Shown in pieces: positions 1-10,708 of a stretch of 64,000 nt of DNA. The notes below the pieces were generated by a model that saw only the letters and a list, made by a program, of their open reading frames with translations, was not told the DNA's origin and ran no database searches. Source of the stretch: Melitaea cinxia (Eukaryota; Arthropoda; Insecta; Lepidoptera; Nymphalidae). Positions within the stretch are counted from its first letter, which is position 1; the number at the start of each line of letters is the position of its first letter. Position numbers and translations under genes: made by a program. The DNA lies in NCBI RefSeq assembly GCF_905220565.1, contig NC_059404.1:17661506-17725505 (forward strand), in the 5' to 3' direction.

Positions 1-593
1 AACTGAAATGCATCCATACTTACGAGCCCCGCAACAGATATTAAAATAAAATCCGAAAAATTGTTTCATTATAATTAAGAAAATTCGTAACTAATTTGTG
101 ATTAACAAAATTTAATTTAAATTTTATTTCTGTTGGAATTTTTCAAAGTGTAGATACTAGTAACTCCAATGTCGGAAAAAGCCAATATAACTTCTGTGCC
201 TCCTGAGATGAGTGATAAAGTCAAGTTATACCTACCCATTTTATGATTTTAACATGGAAATATTTGTAAGATAACGATTTTTTTTTAAATTGAATTCACG
301 TTCTTCTATCTGCTTGTTATGGAAATAATTCTTTTTACACAGTGATATAACCAATAATGTAAAAAAAAAATCAAGAATATATTATTTATTATTTGTCAAG
401 TTGTCCCTTTTCTCAGTAATGAATCACTGGAATTATTTAATTTTTTTTCTTGTTTTGTTTATTTCATTAAGTACATTTTTCCTTCTTTCCTCTGTATCAT
501 TTTGAACCTAAGTAACCTGGTAAAATTCGGGTAAATATTGTGAATAAGGGAGTGGTAACAAAATAAATAAGTCTACAGGGTTATATCTTACGA
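1..593. other. AT-rich intergenic DNA, no feature recognised
   Basis: Only short runs of A or T and no open frame of note. I see no gene, RNA or recognisable repeat here. Confidence 0.6.
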
Positions 594-880
594 CGACCGC
601 TCTGGTCTGGTAATGGTGCGTGTGCCTTGTCAGCGGTGCCTAAACACCGACGGGTCGCGGATTCCCGCTCGGAATGATTATTTGTGTTTATACAAACATT
701 TATTTCCGGTCTGGTTGTTCTTCTCGGTTGTTATCGTGTACACCTGATAGCGATCATTACTCATAGTAGAGAATATATCCGCCACGTGTGTGCAGCGTGG
801 TTGATGAAGCTCCAATCCTTCTCCTACATTGACAAAGAGGCCTATGCCCAGCAGTGAGATATTACAGGCTGAAGCGAAGG
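594..880 (+). mobile_element. tRNA-derived SINE
   Basis: A polymerase-III-like head is visible: an A-box-like stretch (TGGTCTGGTAATGG) near 603-616 and a B-box-like stretch (GGTCGCGGATTCCC) near 653-666. The body ends in a tail (GAGGCCTATGCCCAGCAG near 837-854, then ATTACAGGCTGA) that is shared, in opposite orientation, with the repeat at 18220-18546. A tRNA-like head joined to a LINE-like tail is the usual plan of a SINE. The family name and exact ends are not certain. Confidence 0.55.
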
Positions 881-1158
881 GTTAGGGAAGTCCGCTAGCT
901 AGGATTGTACGGTAAACTTTAAATGATACAAGAAATGATATATAAAAATGTTTATTAATAAAATAAATGATAATTTAAAAATGATAAAAGTTGCTACTGA
1001 GTGCACACGCCCGCGAGGTTATATGTGAACTGAAGTTATTACAATATTAAAATTTAATTATAATATAAAATGCCGAGTTGGCGCAAATGTACGGTCATTC
1101 ACCGTACATGCTCCGGGACAGGAGATGAAGGGATGATGCTAAACAAGTTTGACAATAG

Positions 1159-1978
1159 TCTATAAATATAAAAATCAATTGCTGTTCGTTAGTCTCGCTA
1201 AAACTCGAGAGCGGCTGAACGGATTTATCTTATCTTGGTCTTGAAATGTTCGTGGAGGTCTAGAGAAGCTTTAAAAGGTGAGGAAAATTCGAATAATTGC
1301 CGGGAAAACCCTAAAAACACCCCTTTTCTTTTTCCTATATAAACGTTTTCTAAATAAAATGTAGAGTCAATTTGAACTTTATTGCTGGGGCGTTAACAAT
1401 GGAAAATTCCCGTTTTTAAACTATCGACTCCAAATTCGGTACGAATCTCCTATATGTGATGTAGAAATGACCGATGAGCGGATTTTAGGATAACTCATGC
1501 CCAATAAGGATTACGGGGGGAACAATGACAATTTTAAATGTATGTAACTCCGAAACTACTGAACCGATTTTTATCAATTTTTTTAAGCATCTGTAATTTG
1601 ATCCAACTTGCGAGATAAGGTAGTTTTTATCTCAATTGGACCCGATAGGTGGCGCTGCTATTGGTATGTAACTCCTAAATTACTGAACCAATTTTTATCA
1701 AGTTTTGTACGCATCTATAATTTTGTGCAACTTGGGAAATAGGGTAGTTTCTATTTCAATCGGAATACCTGGTAGGTGGCTTTGCTATGAGTATGTAACT
1801 CCGAAACTACTGAACCAATTTTTGTAAAATTTTGTAAGCATCTGTAATTTTGTCTGACTTGGAAGATATAGTAGTTTTTATCTCAATTGGACCCGGTAGG
1901 TGGCGCTGCTATCGGTATGTAAGCTATCAAATTTGGTAGCTGTTTTCCGGGCAGGGCAACGTTTGCCAGGTCCGCTAG
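1159..1978 (+). mobile_element. Non-autonomous Helitron-like element
   Basis: The element starts with TCTATAAATATAAAAATC, followed by a short leader (GTTAGTCTCGCTAAAACTCG) of a kind common in lepidopteran repeats. It ends in a GC-rich stretch and CTAG followed by host T at 1975-1979, as expected of Helitrons (TC...CTAG, no target duplication). No Rep/helicase coding is present. It contains a three-unit tandem repeat at 1541-1915. The 5' end is less certain than the 3' end. Confidence 0.55.
1541..1915 (+). repeat. Three tandem units of about 125 bp
   Basis: Units begin with TATGTAACTCC at 1541, 1665 and 1792, and a fourth partial start lies at 1916, giving periods of 124, 127 and 124 bp. Each unit contains TACTGAACC, ATTTTT and GGTAGGTGGC or close variants. 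The array is internal to the Helitron-like element. Confidence 0.8.
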
Positions 1979-2482
1979 TTAACGATAAAATAACCTACCA
2001 ACTAAATGCTATAAAACGCTTATATATCAATCAAGAATGATAAGTCTTAAATAACACATGCTACTTAAAAATATTGAATATTGATAAAATAAAAAATTAA
2101 CACAGCATATTATTTTGTAAAATGATTAATAAAACTCGGAGAAGTCGCCTTATGGGCGACCTGCGAATATCTAAGATCGTTTAAAAAAAGAATTATCAAA
2201 ATCGATACACCCAATAAAAATTATGATGTAACACATAAAAATACAGTTGAATTGAGAAAAAAACTAAACATATTTTCTCACACTTATTTTATAGCGATAT
2301 CATAAACTATACTATAAATTAATTTAAGCTAAATATTCCGTTAGTAATGAGTGTGTAATATATAAATACCTGTGTATTATAATTATGTATATAACTTGGG
2401 CTTCCCCCCGCCCCTCACACTTTGAACGGTTCCCTCCGTCCTCGTGCGTAAGAAACAACAAACTTACGAAGTATGTACAAAC
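1979..2482. repeat. AT-rich spacer with a fragment of a dispersed repeat
   Basis: Roughly 2185-2272 (ATTATCAAAATCG, ACACCCAATAAAAA, TGATGTAACA, ATACAGTTGAATTGAG) matches the repeat at 16460-17058 and is probably a decayed fragment of it. The rest shows nothing recognisable. A short open frame on the minus strand here has no features. Confidence 0.5.
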
Positions 2483-3242
2483 CAGGGCTGCCAGATGTAC
2501 GATTTTAATCGTACTCATATGATTTTTTTGTATTTTTACTCATGTACGATCGCTAGACCAAGATCATACGCAAAATGTACGTTTATTATATTCTTATTAC
2601 CTGGAAACATTTCATAATTAAAGAAACGTTATCCATCGGCAAGCATGATTTGCCTTAACTACCTAACGCGTGCCTAAATCTTTTACTTGAATGATGACTC
2701 TTTGAAATATCATATAAAGCCTGCATTTGTTTGCTTTCTAACGAAATTTCTCTTTCGGAAATAATTGTGATTTGAAAAAAAAAACACATTTTGAAATATA
2801 TAAAAAAAAAAAAACAATTTGAAAATTATAAAACAATGGCTCAATTTGTTTTAAATTTGTTATGTTTTCTCCATTACAGTACAGATTGTGAACGAGCATT
2901 CAACGAAGTTAATTTAATTAGAACAAAACTTAGAAACAGTTTATTCAATGATACATAAGGGCACATTATTAGGCAAGCAATTATGATAAGAAGAAACGTA
3001 AATTATACGAAGTTTAAATCAACAAATGTTTTTGTTAAAAAATATGACCACAGAAAATTTTGTATGTGTGTAAAAAATAGTTTTATTGCATTTATTTTCT
3101 AAAACTAAGTGAATTTTGATAATTTATATTAAAAAATTAGTACTTAGTCTTAAAAGGCTGTACGATCTTTTTATTTCACTTAGTATACGATTTTATTTGT
3201 AGTTGGCGTACGATCACACTTTTTTTGCACTTGGCAGCCCTG
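2483..3242 (+). mobile_element. Degenerate hAT-family DNA transposon, 760 bp
   Basis: Terminal inverted repeats CAGGGCTGCCA (start) and TGGCAGCCCTG (end) are perfect over 11 bp. They are flanked by an identical 8-bp direct repeat, GTACAAAC, at 2475-2482 and 3243-3250. Eight-bp duplications with CAGNG-type ends are diagnostic of hAT elements. The motif GTACGAT or a close form recurs near both ends (about 2498, 2545, 3160, 3208), as expected of subterminal transposase sites. Only a small piece of transposase coding survives. Confidence 0.88.
2881..2958 (+). pseudogene. Remnant of hAT transposase C-terminal dimerisation region
   Basis: Translation from 2881 gives TDCERAFNEVNLIRTKLRNS and ends at TAA 2956-2958. 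The pattern C-E-R-x-F followed by I-R-T-K-x-R-N is the hallmark of the hAT C-terminal dimerisation motif. A splice-acceptor-like CTCCATTACAG precedes it, suggesting it was the last exon. No upstream catalytic domain can be read, so the copy cannot encode a transposase. Confidence 0.7.
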
Positions 3243-3559
3243 GTACAAACCACGAATACACATGTGTTATTTTTAGTCTGTTATATTACTCGAGCAGAGT
3301 GGTTGTCTGTTTTGTGTTTATTATTATCTGTCAATTCAAGTTTACATACGAAAACGAGTTGTGGTTTTATTATTCAAAAGTTTTTCCTCATAGCTCTTTA
3401 ACCACTCAGTGGTTAAATTAATAAAAAAATTGTATTAAGTATACAGTTTATACGTGGCAGTCATATGTACAAGATAAGTTTTAAACGAATAAATATATTT
3501 TTTATCGTTGAAACATTGCAAAAACATCAACATGAGAAGACTAAAGTGATAGTTTGAAA

Positions 3560-6500
3560 ATGGCTCGGAATGAAATATGGGTGTTAGTTTGGATGTATCT
3601 GGTGTCGACGACGGCCGAGGGACCGCGGTGTCCGCCGGGAGCCGCCGACGACCAGTGTCGGGAAGACGGCTCCGCTGCAGATGAATACTTCTTCTACGTC
3701 AATGGTTTGTGTTCTACTTAAGCAAGAAAAATGTAAAACAATTTATATTTATTATACGCGTTAATTAGTTTGGCTATATAAGTAACAAATATATACCTAA
3801 AATTTAATTCTGATTGCAAAACAATTATTTTATTTAATAATCTTTGTCAACAAAAGAGCAAAAAAATAAAGTGTGTTTGCAATTAACACATAGCAGAAGT
3901 GACTCTTCTGAAAAGCAGCCAGCGGTAATTTTTTTTTCACCGAGAATATAAAATACTGTGTAATGTATTCTATCTCATTCTGTCTTATACATTTGTGTGT
4001 TTGTTTCTTTATTGTGACACATTTTCGTTTCATCTAATTTCAAATCACAAGGACGTTTCACTTCAAAAATTCCAATATGTTACATTATTATATGCCTATT
4101 TAATGATGTATTCTAACAGCATGCTGTTACATAGCTATTTAAAGAAAAGAATTTTAAAGAAAGTTGACTTGATGTAGGCAATGTAAAGTAGTAGTATGCA
4201 ATAAAAATAAATTATGGCATGATATACATCACCAACATTCATAACAAACATACAATGACACTTATGAGTAATAATTTGCAACTAAACTAAGACGTGTAAC
4301 TTGAATCTCAACAAAACTAAACCAATACTTTCTACAAAGCCTGAGTCATTTTCCAATTACGCAACTTGTAAACATTCATGTATTCACATTATAAAGCTAT
4401 AGATGTTTGTATGAGATTCATTCTACATCAATATGTTTACTGGAAAAGATTATAAAGCTTAGAGCATTGATTCTGATCCACTGGAACTGACTGCACAACC
4501 AATCTGGACAGTATCTGATTCAAACTTGAAGGAATGAAGATTGTCTAGCAACTAGTGAATGGCAGTCAAGACCAAATGGATGTCTCAAAACTATGCTATC
4601 TTATAGTATCTTATTACATACACATGCTTAAGTTTACCCTTAAGGGGGCCCGATGGACTACAAGCTCAGAATTACATGAGTTTTTAATTTTTTTTTATAT
4701 CTAAATAAAAAATAAAAAAACCTGGGAGGCATGCGATGGTTGAGTTCTTCTATGGGTGTGAAATAAAAAAACAAAATGTATTTTTAATCATTATAAACGC
4801 TATTGCAGGACGAAACTGAAAGAAAAAAACTTAAACTTTTTTTAAGAAACGGCACGCTGTTTAAATTTGTAGTACGAAAATTTCAATTTTTAACCACATT
4901 ATTTTTCAAGTTATTACACCTGGTTAACTGATAATGATCGTTTTTTTTTTTCTTTTACCAATAACTTAATATTATTTTAGGTGCTAAACTACGATTAATC
5001 TACGGACAGACGTATTACCACTTCACTTGCCTGGACAACGTCACCCTGGAATACGAATGGCTCCCGCGGTTCGAGAGAGCGGTGAACGTGTCGAAGGCGT
5101 GGCTGACGGCGTGCGCGCCCCCGCCGCGCGGCTACGCGGCCGGCCTGCGCGCGCTGGGCGTGGCGCCGCGCGCGCTGGAGCTGGCGCGGCCGCCGGCCGG
5201 CGCGCTCGCCGCCGCCGCGCTGCGCGGCCTGGCGCTGCGCGAGCTGGGCGTGGCCGCGCGCGCGCCGCTGCGCGCCGAGCCCGCCTTCCTCGCGCCGCTC
5301 GCCGGCCTGAGCGTGCTGCGCCTGGCCAACGTGTCGCTGCCGCGCGAGGCGGCGCTGCTGCTGCCGCCCGCGCTGCGCTCGCTGAGCCTGGTCGACGTCG
5401 GCGTCGCGGCGCTCCCCGCCGAGGCGTTCGGGCGCCTCCCCGCGCTGACGCACCTCGTCCTGAGCGATCCCCTCGTTCGCGAGCTCGACCTGCGCGAGGC
5501 GACGGCGCTCCGATTCGCCTCGCTGAGTGCGCCCCTCGCCGGGGTGACGCTGGGTCCCTCCGTCGTCAACGTGACATTGCGCGGGGTGCGCGGCGTCGCT
5601 CTGCTCGGCGACTGCTCGTCGCTGCGGAGGGTCGTCGTGGAGGGCTTCGAGGAGCCGCCGCCGGCGCGCTGGCTGGCGGCGTGCCCGGCGCTGCGCGAGC
5701 TGAGCGTGCGCTGCGGGCGCGCCGGCGCGCTGGGCGCGGGCGCGCTGGCCGGCGCGCGTGCGCTGCGGGAGCTCGCCGTGAGCCGCTGCGGGCTGCGCGA
5801 GCTGCCGCCGCAGTGGCTCGCCGAGGCGCCGGCGCTGGAGGCGCTCGACCTCTCCGACAACGAGCTGCGCCTGCTGCCGAGGTGAGTCGCCGTCGCCGGC
5901 CGGCGCCGCCCCCCGCTCCTCCCGCGTCGCTCTGACGGCTGTGTGTCCGCAGCGAGCTGGCGGGCGCGACGGCGCTGCGGCGCGTGCGGCTGGCGGGCAA
6001 CCGGCTGGAGGCCGAGGCGCTGCGGGTGCTGGCGGCGCTGCCGGCGCTGCAGGACCTGGAGCTGGAGCGGAACCCGCTGGGAGACCTCTGCGGCTCCGGC
6101 GATGTCGTCGCTAATGGTTCGGGATTAGTATTTCTTTTAATGTACACAAAGTTGAACATAAATTATCTGTCTACCGTCAGATGGCGATGATTGACTTTGA
6201 ATTCGTGCTATTAAGAGTTACGTTAAATGCAGTCGAATACAGTGTTTGAAATCGATTTGGGATTCGACTGTTTTCTGATCGTTTTACGAACCGTACGAAA
6301 GTTTTTAGTAAAATTTAAATAAGTACATCAATATATAAGAATATTTTATTACTTTTTATATATTAAAGAATTGTTTGGTGATACTTCAATTTGTTGACGA
6401 CATCGATCGTATCTAATAATATCTGTCAATTGACTCGCTAATTACTCCACTGTACCTCGTCCCGCAGCGCTGTCCCCGCTGTGGCGCGCGCGCGGCCTGC

Positions 6501-9500
6501 GCTCGCTGAGCCTGGCGCGCACCAACGTGTCGCGCGTGTGCCGCGACTGGCGCGCCGACCTGCCGCGGCTGGCCGCGCTCGACCTGCGCCACAACCGCGT
6601 GCCGCTGCTGCAGGTGAGCCGCCCCCCTCCCCCCCTCCCCCCGCCCGCCCCCGCCCCGCACACACCCCGACACTCACTCCGCCGTGCTTGCAGTTCGACG
6701 ACCTGCAGTGGCGGCGCGACGTGGCGACGCGCGTGGACCTGCGCGGCAATCCGCTGCAAGACGTGCACTACTCGCGCGAGCAGTTCCAGGCCGTGCTCGC
6801 CGGGAACCTGTCCTCCGAGTTCGCCTCGTCGCCGGTACGTGTTCGCGCTGTGTCTATATGCGTGTGCGTGCGCTTGCGCGTGTAAGTGGCCGAGTTCGCC
6901 TCGTCGCCCGCAAGCAAGTATTTTTACAAATACAAATATTTATCCTTAATGGGAATCGAATTCGCTAACCGCCGGTTTTAAGTGCACACGTGGCACACGT
7001 CCCGCTACACCGGAACGGTCTAATGGAATGAAATACCGGCGCTCGGCCCGCAGTTGACGACGCTGGTGCTGGACGCGCTGCAGTGCGAGTGCGGCTCGTA
7101 CTGGTTCGCGCGCGCGGTGCGGGAGCGGCCGCGGCACGCGCGCGCGGCGCTGCGCGGCGCGCACTGCACGGCGCTGGGCGCGGCGCTGGAGGCCGTGGAG
7201 CCGCGCCGCCTCACGTGCGCGCTGCCGCCGCGCGCCGGCTGCCCGGCCGGCTGCGCGTGCCGCGTCACCGGCGAGCACGCGCGCCTGGCGTGCGAGCGCG
7301 CCGGCCTGCGCCGCGTGCCGCGCGCGCCGCCCGGCCTGCCCGCGCGCGAGCTGCTGCTGGCGCACAACTACATCGCCGACGTCACGCTCGACGACTTCAC
7401 GCCCGACTTGGAGGTGCGTGTCGAGCGCTTCGAACGCACAGTCGGATACGACACGTCGACGATGAATGTACACTCGTAGTACTGTGACGTTGCCGAGTAA
7501 ATTAAACTCGTTAAATACCTTCTCATCGCACTCTAACGGGTGACTGAGGTAGGCCGTGGCATAAAATATCCTGCTCAAAATCAGTGACCCGACTAGCCTT
7601 TACGGAAGATCACAGCTTGATTATACTGTACCTTGTCCGTATGTTTCCTTGCCGATAAAATTAAAAAAAGAAAGATCGTAAATTAGTAAGAAGTATAAAA
7701 GAATATCGAATGGATCTTTACTAGCGCGATATAATTCACTCCTAACGCAGATGGCGTTCGACATACTATAAAAGCAATTGAAACACTGTCAGTGACGTTC
7801 ACTCGCGTTATCGCAGATACTCGACCTCTCCGACAACCTCATCTCGAGCGTGGACGCCGCGACCGCGGCGGCGCTGTTCGAGGCGGGGCGCAGCGTGCGG
7901 CTCGACGGCAACCCGCTGCGCTGCGACTGCGACGCGCTGCCGCTGCTGCGCGCGCTGGACGGGGGCGCGGCGGGGCGGCCGGGGCGCGAGGGGCGGCCGG
8001 GGCGCGAGGGGCGGCCGGGGCGCGCGGTGTGGCCGGGGCGCGCCGCGTGCCGGGGCGCGGACCTGGAGCGCGACTGTGCGCCCGCGCTGTGGCCCTACGC
8101 GCTGGCGGCGCTGGCGCTGGCCGCCGCGTCCGCGGTGGCGGCCGGCTGCCTGGTGCGGCCCGCGGCGCGCCAGTGGCTCAAGGTGACGGACGGCCGCGAG
8201 TACCAGCATAACGATACACTATTGTACACCTAAACAGAAATAATACATACCTGATTGATTTTAACAAAGTATCATAAGGTACAAAGGTCGGCCTTATCGC
8301 TGAAAAGCGATCTCTTCCAGGCAACCTTGGTACCTTAATAATGAAAAGGCGTGGGATTGAATCGAGCTCGACTTGGGTCTCTATGTCCTTGTGATATTCA
8401 GTATAGTTCCGAATACATAATACTGTAATTTTATTTTTGTTGGAGTTTACTGGAGTTTACTCCTTAAGAATCCATTTTCATCACCTGTAAGGCCCCTGTT
8501 ATGAAAAAAAATATGACCAATAAAATATACTGAACAAATGACCTCGCTACGTTTCTCGTAACGCCATCTATCGCGTAAAGGCTAAAGGCGTAACGATGTT
8601 TTCTAATAACGCCATCTCGTCGTAAAATATCAATGGCGTTATTTGATTCGTTTATTTACCATTTAATATAGTATTAATCTTTTTCTTAGACCACTAAGCC
8701 TTTTTGTGCCTATTTAAACAGTCGATCTAATTAGGTAAACTCGTCACGGCGCTTAACGTCATATACACCACCACAAATAGGCGTTCTGACTACGCGCCTA
8801 GGCGCGTAGCGGACCGTCTATAAGCCGTCTCAACGCTCCGTATAGCGCCTCTTCCACTCCGACGACGCTCTAAGCCGAGGTACCATCTCGCTAGGAGACA
8901 CTCTTAGGGCGATCGTTTTTCCCCGAGCCCTCCCAGAGAGCTCCCCTTCTTCCTTCGCGGCCGGTGTCTGTGGTACCCGGCACCTCTCACCGGTGACGCT
9001 GTAAAGGCCGATAACAACAGTACTCTACAATTCGAAAAAAAAATGGGTAAACTCCAGTCGTGTGTCAGCTTCGAAGCACGAGTGGCACACTTTTTTTTGT
9101 TAATAAGTCTTTTTGAAATTCCGTAAAGTAACTGAAATAAATATGGCTGCAGAAATTCCTGCTGGAGCGCGGGCTGTGCCTGCGCTGGGTGCTGCGGCCG
9201 CTGCGCGAGGACGACGACGAGCGGCGGCCGTACGACGCCTTCGTGTCGTTCTCGCACCACGACGAGCGGTTCGCGGCGGAGCTGGCGCGGCGCCTGGAGG
9301 CGGGCGCGGCGCGGCGCCTGTGCCTGCACTCGCGCGACTGGCGGCCCGGCGACTGGATCCCGGCGCAGATCGCGCGCTCCGTGCGCCGCTCGCGCCGCAC
9401 GCTGGTGCTGCTGTCGGAGCGCTTCCTGCGCTCGGCGTGGGCGCGCGCCGAGCTGCGCGAGGCGCTGGGCGCGGCGCTGCGCGAGGCGCGCCCGCGCCTG

Positions 9501-9743
9501 CTGCTGGTGCTGCTGCCGGGGCTCAGCGCCGCGCGCGCCGCCGCCGCCGACCCGCAGCTGCGCGCCTACCTCGCCGCCGTCACCTACCTGCGCTGGGACG
9601 ACCCGCTCTTCTGGGACAAGCTGCTGCTGGCGATGCCCGAGCCGCGCGCCCCGGGGACGGCCGGGACTCCCGCGCCCCTGCCGTTGCCGCCCCTGCCGCC
9701 CCTCCCGCCCCTCGCCGCGCCCGCGCCGCCGCCCTGTGCCTGA
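3560..9743 (+). CDS. Toll: Toll-family receptor (LRR ectodomain, transmembrane, TIR), eight exons
   Basis: Exons, joined by GT/AG introns with a continuous frame: 3560-3704, 4981-5881, 5953-6116, 6468-6613, 6694-6834, 7054-7413, 7817-8182 and 9153-9743, giving 937 residues. Residues 1-20 look like a signal peptide (hydrophobic VLVWMYLVS, then TTAEG). Leucine-rich repeats follow (for example LEALDLSDNELRLLP near 340). A first cysteine cluster (LQCECGSYWF, exon 6) is followed by an N-terminal-type cluster (CPAGCACR), more LRRs and a second cluster (CDCD), the double-cluster layout of Drosophila Toll. The membrane segment is about 710-732. The TIR domain starts at YDAFVSFS (768), has RDWRPGDWI as box 2 and FW at 894-895 as box 3. 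Such receptors bind Spätzle-type ligands at the cell surface and signal through MyD88 adaptors in immunity or patterning; orthology within the family is not resolved. The exon 3 donor (AATG/GTTCGG) is weak but is the only one that keeps frame. Confidence 0.88.
7970..8045 (+). repeat. In-frame 18-bp minisatellite inside the Toll ectodomain
   Basis: The unit GGGCGGCCGGGGCGCGAG is repeated about three times and then degrades. It encodes GRPGREGRPGREGRPGR just before the transmembrane segment, a run of Gly-X-Y triplets. It sits inside the second cysteine cluster region of exon 7. Confidence 0.8.
8183..8524 (+). other. Possible alternative last exon of the Toll gene (intron 7 retention)
   Basis: Without splicing at 8183, the frame continues for 16 codons (VTDGREYQHNDTLLYT) to a TAA at 8231-8233. 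A canonical AATAAA lies at 8519-8524. The product would end shortly after the membrane segment and lack the TIR domain. This is a reading of the sequence only; no transcript evidence is available. Confidence 0.3.
8790..8809. repeat. Perfect 20-bp palindrome in Toll intron 7
   Basis: The ten bases CTACGCGCCT are followed directly by their reverse complement. The surrounding few hundred bases are richer in CG dinucleotides than the other introns. Confidence 0.85.
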
Positions 9744-10708
9744 GGCGCTCCTCGGACTGCGATATTTTTATAAGTACATCAAACTGCCCCACGAACTATC
9801 ACCACGATGAGGCAACGTCAGCGGAAACCACGATAGGTAACGAAGCCCATCGCAGATAGCAGTGCGCACTGTCGGCGAACACCGAAGGCGTATCTGTGTC
9901 GTCCGCCCCAGAAAGGGGAGAAGGGCTAAGGGACAAGAAGTCGAGAGTAAAATAACTTGTCGGGAATGGAAGCGTGCGCACCTGAAGGGAGAGAACCCGA
10001 GACAGTAGGGTGCGCACTCCCATGTTTGGGCCCCTATAACCACGACCGGTTGATAGGGCCATGGGTTGGAGGTGGGACTTGCCCCACGAACTATGTCGAG
10101 TGTGCGGAGAATCTCCGATCCGTAATGAGTGATACAATTGTTAATATAATGTGAACTCGAATAGGTCGAATCTCATGAGATTGTACTCGCTTTATGATAA
10201 TTAACTTAAAGCGTTATGCTGTATAAAATTATTTTATATACTCGATTTATACATGTACAAATTATATTATGATATATTGTGTGTTGCATTTTTATCAGTC
10301 AAAAGTTTATCTGCTGGTTCATAACAGTAGATAAAGTAAATATTTTGCCATCAGTGTATAAAATCACTGTAATAATAAAATATAAAACGACCAAAGTGAC
10401 AAATAAACTATTAAATTCATGTATAATTAAGGAAACAAGTGCCTTTAATATTAATATTAATTAAATATAAGTAGGACTTAGTGTGTAAGTTATTTGTTAT
10501 ACCATTAACTAAACATTATACGTTTTGTTAATAAAAAAATAAAACAGATTTTATATTGTTTTTTTTTTTTTTTAATAATTTATCTGCGGCCTTCTAACAT
10601 GATATGAAACCGCATATATTAGCGGCTATTACGCTGTTTTTTAAGTCATCTACCAAAAAAAATTCATCTTGAGGCAGTAGATTAGCCGCTAATCTATAAT
10701 ATCTATAA
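9744..10708. other. Toll 3' flank and AT-rich spacer
   Basis: This is probably the 3' untranslated region, becoming strongly AT-rich after about 10150. A 16-bp word (TGCCCCACGAACTATC or near) occurs at about 9785 and again at about 10080. No other gene is visible. Confidence 0.5.
10374..10543 (+). terminator. Candidate polyadenylation signals downstream of Toll
   Basis: AATAAA occurs at 10374-10379, 10530-10535 and 10538-10543, the last two followed by a T-rich run at 10559-10573. Which one is used, if any, cannot be told from sequence. Confidence 0.35.

Noticed and set aside
3203..3421. 72-codon open frame overlapping the hAT end
   Set aside because: It crosses the transposon boundary and target duplication and has no features; chance frame in AT-rich DNA.
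9785..10100. Repeated 16-bp word (TGCCCCACGAACTAT) downstream of Toll as a regulatory or att site
   Set aside because: Only two copies with no symmetrical context; could be chance or part of an unrecognised repeat, so no function is claimed.
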